64,000 bases of DNA, from contig CM034314.1 of assembly GCA_019925795.1 (NCBI GenBank), positions 93,243,264 through 93,307,263 of the forward strand, in the 5' to 3' direction. Each line of letters begins with the position of its first letter. Position 1 is the first letter of the stretch. Below the pieces are notes generated by a model, which saw only the letters and a list, made by a program, of their open reading frames with translations, was not told the origin of the DNA and ran no database searches. Below, piece after piece: positions 59,641 to 64,000 of the stretch. The position numbers were made by a program, and so were the translations under genes. This stretch comes from Dendrobium chrysotoxum (taxonomy: Eukaryota > Streptophyta > Magnoliopsida > Asparagales > Orchidaceae).

Positions 59641-62600
59641 GTTAAAAGATGGGCCGGTCTATTTGATTGGGAGGGAATTATAAAGTTTCTAAATCAAGAA
59701 GGAGCTATTTAGGAATTGTCTTAATCAAAGGAGAATTATTTAGGAAATTTTTTAGTTACAATTGGGAATGAATTATTTAGGGCAAGAGATTTAATTTGAA
59801 TTCAAAATCTAAGAGTGAATTTTTTAGGGAAAGTGAGGAGGAATCAAGGGGGAATTTGATGCAAGCAAAAAATTAGGAAGATCCTAATTTTTGCAAGCAT
59901 ACAAAAATAAAAAAAATTAGTCTGCCTAATTTCTTGCTTGCATCAATTTGGGGGGTCAAAACATCTTAGGTCCTTTTGTTCTTTGGGCTGCTTGTTGTCT
60001 CTCGGTTTGGGCCTTGGCTGCTCTCGGTTTGGGCCTTGGCTGCTTTGGTTTGGAGCTGAGTTTTTTGGGAGCTACTTGGTTTTAGCTCATAAATGTTTGA
60101 GCTGTTGGTTAGCTCATTATGAGCTGAAGTTTAGCTCATTTATTGGTGTTGAATATAGCTCATTTTTCGAATTAGGAGAGATTGAGAAGGTTTTAAAAGC
60201 CTTAATGGGTCTTAAATAGACCTAAATAGGTCATTTAGACCCATTAAAGGCTAGGGTTGACCAAGTCAACACTTGACTTGGTCAAACCAGTCAACTAAGC
60301 TAGGGGATGAGGGTTTGAGCCCAAGAGAGGGTTTGAACTGGGCTTGGGCTTGATTTGAACTCATTAAGGCCTATATGGGTCAATTGGGTTGACCTGGTCA
60401 ACCAGGTTGACCCAGGACCAAGACTTGGGCCCAATGGGTCAAGCCTGACCCACTGAGTCCAGTGGAGGAGAGAATAGGGCTTGGAGAGCCCTGGATTGGG
60501 TTTGGGGGCCAAGGGAGAAGGATATGGGTTATCTTAGGTCAACCCTGGTTGACCCGGTCAACCAGGTTGACCCAGGGCCTGGGTCTGGGCTCAACAGACT
60601 CAGGTTGACCCATTGAACACAAGGGAGAGGGTCTTAGGCCCTGACTTGGTCAATTTGACCAAGTCAACTCCCTTGACCAAGCCTGGGAGAAAACCAAGGT
60701 CAACAAAGGGGGACAAAAATTAAGTACCCACATGTGGGGAAATTTCTGTGTTTCTTTTCAACAGGTGCCCAAGACCCATAAACGCTCATGTAGCGGGCGG
60801 GGATTGAAGAAAAATTTGCTGCCGTGGTGTCTACGGACATCTACCTGAAGCGCGCACGTCGCGTGGAGGGGAAGGCAGCCTCTTGGTTTTTTCCCCTAAA
60901 CAGGGGAGACGCCGGGAGGCTGCCGAAATTTCATTTGAAGATTTTGAGGACTTGAACAAAAATGAGACTGGGACTTGTGAACTGGAACTGAACACTGAAC
61001 GAACTAAACTCAAATACATTAGCAAAAGTCCTAAATCAAACTTAATTAAGAGAAATTTGATTTGAATAACAAGTATAAGGCTCCAAATGAACAAAGTATT
61101 TGATTCAAACGTGACTTGCAAGCTTTGAATTCGGACTTGAATGGCAATACAAAGAGAACTTGATTTAAATTTGGACTCAATGAATGAGTTTTACAAGACT
61201 CCAGGAGACTTTAAACAAAAGTGAACATGCAATTAAACTTTCAAGGACCGTAGAAGATTTGAATGAGTTTGAACTCAGAACTTGAATTCAAAGGACAACA
61301 AAAGATTTACAAACTTGAAATGAACTTGAACTTCATTTCACTTAAAAGTGAACCATGGTTTAAAGGTCATGAACTCGAACCAAAGCTTGGACAAATGAAA
61401 GGGACTTGAATGAATTTGAATTCAAACAAGTGACGATGAACATCAGGGAACTATTCCTTGAATTCAAATGATTTGGAGCTCAATTTGAATGAAAGATAGC
61501 AAGAGACTTGAGCTCAATATAAACAAATAAGAGCTCGAATGAATTTGGTACAAAGAATCTTTACACGAACTTGAGCAATGCAAAGGACTTGATTTGGGAC
61601 TCAAGTGGATGTGTATGCATTGAACTCAACATGATTTGAACAATCAAAGGAACTTGAACTTGAATATGACATTTGCGGGTCAAGCCAAGACTTGAGTTGG
61701 ATTACAGAAGATTCGAACATGAGCTGGACTTGAGCAACAAAGAATTTGACTCAAATTGAAGTTGAACTGAACAGAGGACTTGACTTGAATCAGATGATGA
61801 AAACTTGCAAGCTTGCAAATTGACTTCAATGAACTGAGCTTGAGTTTGTGGCTACAGGGAATTGAGCTCGTAATGACAAGCAACTTAACCTTGATCAAAG
61901 TGGAGTTATCAAAAAAAAAAAAAAATGTTCATTCAAATACATCCAAATGAATATCATGCAAGTCATATAAGGGTGATGATGATTGAGACACATATCACTC
62001 ATGTGGATAAATATATTGTCCTCTTACAAACGAAAGAAATTGATATGCATAATGATGGGCTTGCAAGTATGTATCAATACGAATACTTCTAGGACCATTA
62101 TGTGTGTTGCAGATCATTCTCAAAGGCGACAAAGAACTTGTCTTTAAACATGGATTTTGATCGCAAGGACATGAATATAACAACAAATCAGTATCTATAT
62201 ACAAACAAGCAAGTAGAGCCTCATAATTAATGAGGATTGAAGGGTCATTCATGAGTGACAATAACGAACATATAATAGACTTGATGGATCCATCAATGAT
62301 CATATACAAGGAATGCAATAACATCCCTGCAGCCAACCGTCACTTGACATCAAGTAAGTACACCAGTCTTCTGCAAGCATAGGCTGATGATACAAAATGA
62401 ATGAAAGTTCCTACAAGCGGTGGTAGAAGTTCTGCTATGCACACAACATGCCATCTACAAGAAGGATACAAGGAGCCTACGATAAGTACTAAGGTACTTA
62501 TATAGCCTGTAATAAGACAACAACAAATAAATGCAGTTGTCTCCTATAAGAAGGAGGATTCAACATACAATGAAATGAAAGATATGTCATCTTTGAATAA

Positions 62601-64000
62601 TTCTAGAAGAATGCACCTTCTATGTAGTCAACATTATTCAGTTGTAGGCGACTACACCAGTCTGCCACAGACAAAATAGAAGATGTCCAACAAATTCGAA
62701 TACCTACGGGCCGTTGCATTAGATTTGCTGCGTGAATAATAAACTGTTCACGAGTAAAGGTAGCAAACATACAGCAAATACAAGTGCCTACAGGCTTCTA
62801 TAGAAGACCCGTCGTGAATTCAACGTATCATCTACGGGCAACTATCAAAGCCTTACAAATATATGAATCCTACGAGCTTCTGTAGAAGACTCCTATGCAT
62901 CCACTGCATCACCCACAAGCAAAATGCAACATGATCAAGCCAAATAAAAATGCCTACGGGTCGCCGTAGAACATCTGCCAAATATTTGAAAATACCCCCC
63001 GCACTTGCACTGTAATATGTATACACTTAGGTACACATAAGGGGGTGTATTATAGGACCCGCATGGGCCCCGGCGAGCGTGTTATTGGTATACACGTGAC
63101 GCCTAGGGATGCTGCACGGGTCAATAAGTGAATTCAAGTTCGAGCTCGATCCTTCTATTCAGGTAGATAGAAGTTGATACGGCTCGAACTATTAAATAAA
63201 TATACGGTCGCGAGGTCGACTGGGATATTTATTTTATACGTTCATATTAGGCCTTCAAGGCCTATAATCAAGAGAATTCACTAACGAAGGTCCAAAGCCT
63301 ACGAAACCCGATCCTCTACCTACCAGTAGATAGAGTCGATATGGTCCAATCAGTAAAATATAAATGAGCTCATGCACCCCGATGATGGCCGTGTTGAACG
63401 TAGATCTCAACCGGAGGGGTCCATTCCAAATATTTTAAAATGCCACCCAAACTCTCACAAAATTCAAAACTCCAAAAGTCCCAAAAATTCCAAATTCCCA
63501 CAAAAATCTAAAAATCCCAAAAGTCCAAATATTCAAAAATTGAAATCCAACCATCAAGCACTCAAAATATAAAATCCATCCACCCTCCGCAACAGTTTAC
63601 CGAGGTGGATAAATTGAAGAATACTTCAGCTCACAAAAAGCTAATGCATGGTTGAAAATATCACTAGAATCCAATCTCAAACAATCTCCTGCCAGCAAGG
63701 ATGTGGTACGAGTCCTTTAACCGGCAGTTTCGCCGCCAAATGGCACTGCAGGATAAACGGTTATGACTCGGGGCCCTCTGAACCAGGTGGTCGCCGCCAA
63801 ATGGCACCATTATATTATGGTTATGGCCAGAGGCCCGTATGCTTCCCAATGGCATCAAATTCTTGAGATATGAATCAATAGGATATAATCGATAGGGTAC
63901 AAAGTCCTCTGTTAGCTAAAGTGGATTCAAATTTGTCCCCTTAGACAAATACTCCCCCCAGGTCTACAAGGTGCCATTGGACGAAGCAACCCATGGCTGC
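59641..64000. repeat. Large unrecognised repeat, probably retroelement
   Basis: Composition and short internal repeats differ from the intron to the left. Three parts are visible: GGTTGACC/GGTCAACC dyads (60240-60680), a purine-rich stretch of repeated GAACTTGAATT (about 61060-61900), and CCTACGGGC/CTTCTGTAGAAGAC units (62390-62980). No protein domain could be recognised and no LTR pair was fixed. It probably continues past the window. Confidence 0.4.
60380..60600. repeat. GGTTGACC..GGTCAACC dyad repeats
   Basis: GGTTGACCTGGTCAACCAGG at 60388 recurs at 60548 with one change, each followed by TTGACCCAGG. The TTGAC core resembles a WRKY W-box. Confidence 0.6.

Noticed and set aside
60300..60512. 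Minus-strand frame with PKPNPGLSKP
   Set aside because: Product of the TTGACC dyad repeat, not a gene.
1..64000. CRISPR arrays, operons, Shine-Dalgarno sites, riboswitches
   Set aside because: The window is plant nuclear DNA; the repeats are minisatellites and transposons.

Overview
The window is plant nuclear DNA: AT-rich, with few genes, long introns and many transposable elements. The proteins are flowering-plant types (RDM1, SKIP, a PLS-DYW pentatricopeptide protein, CDC48B). A monocot with a fairly repeat-rich genome is my best guess from the element types, but I cannot name a species.

Layout. Bases 1-341 are the 3' end of an RTE-type LINE. RDM1 follows: the main exon is 3568-3932, with a possible first exon near 894. 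From about 4.1 to 12.6 kb the sequence is almost all mobile: two MITEs, two related solo LTRs with exact 5-bp target duplications and a GC-rich minisatellite inside, and an interlocked group of Harbinger-like foldback arms. The intact, single-exon SKIP gene (12896-14692) starts about 270 bp after the last arm. From 14.7 to 29.6 kb there are two MITEs, a 5-kb Ty3/gypsy element (17410-22406), an internally deleted gypsy chromovirus on the minus strand (24478-27493), old local duplications, and a hAT-like element (28861-29587).

A three-exon gene for a conserved plant membrane protein runs from 29777 to 36886. Its 5.8-kb second intron holds nested retroelements, including a perfect 607-bp tandem duplication. 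A two-exon DYW-type PPR gene lies on the minus strand (40972-37702), with a 385-bp hAT-like element in its intron. Next come a further hAT-like element, an organelle-derived insertion with a plastid-type tRNA-Asn(GUU), a SINE with an 11-bp target duplication, and another Harbinger-like element just upstream of CDC48B. CDC48B runs from 46534 past 59156. I could place eleven exons (449 codons); the last part of the second AAA domain and the C-terminus are not seen before the window ends. Its introns hold three LTR-type elements, a hAT-like element and, from about 59.7 kb onward, a large unrecognised repeat.

The genes are unrelated housekeeping or nuclear/organelle regulators with no shared pathway: DNA methylation (RDM1), splicing and transcription (SKIP), organelle RNA processing (PPR), AAA segregase (CDC48B). 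The most novel-looking items are a retroelement family whose LTR-like unit carries a conserved small acidic reading frame (three copies), two element families whose copies all kept exact or near-exact target duplications, and an element family sitting immediately upstream of two different genes.
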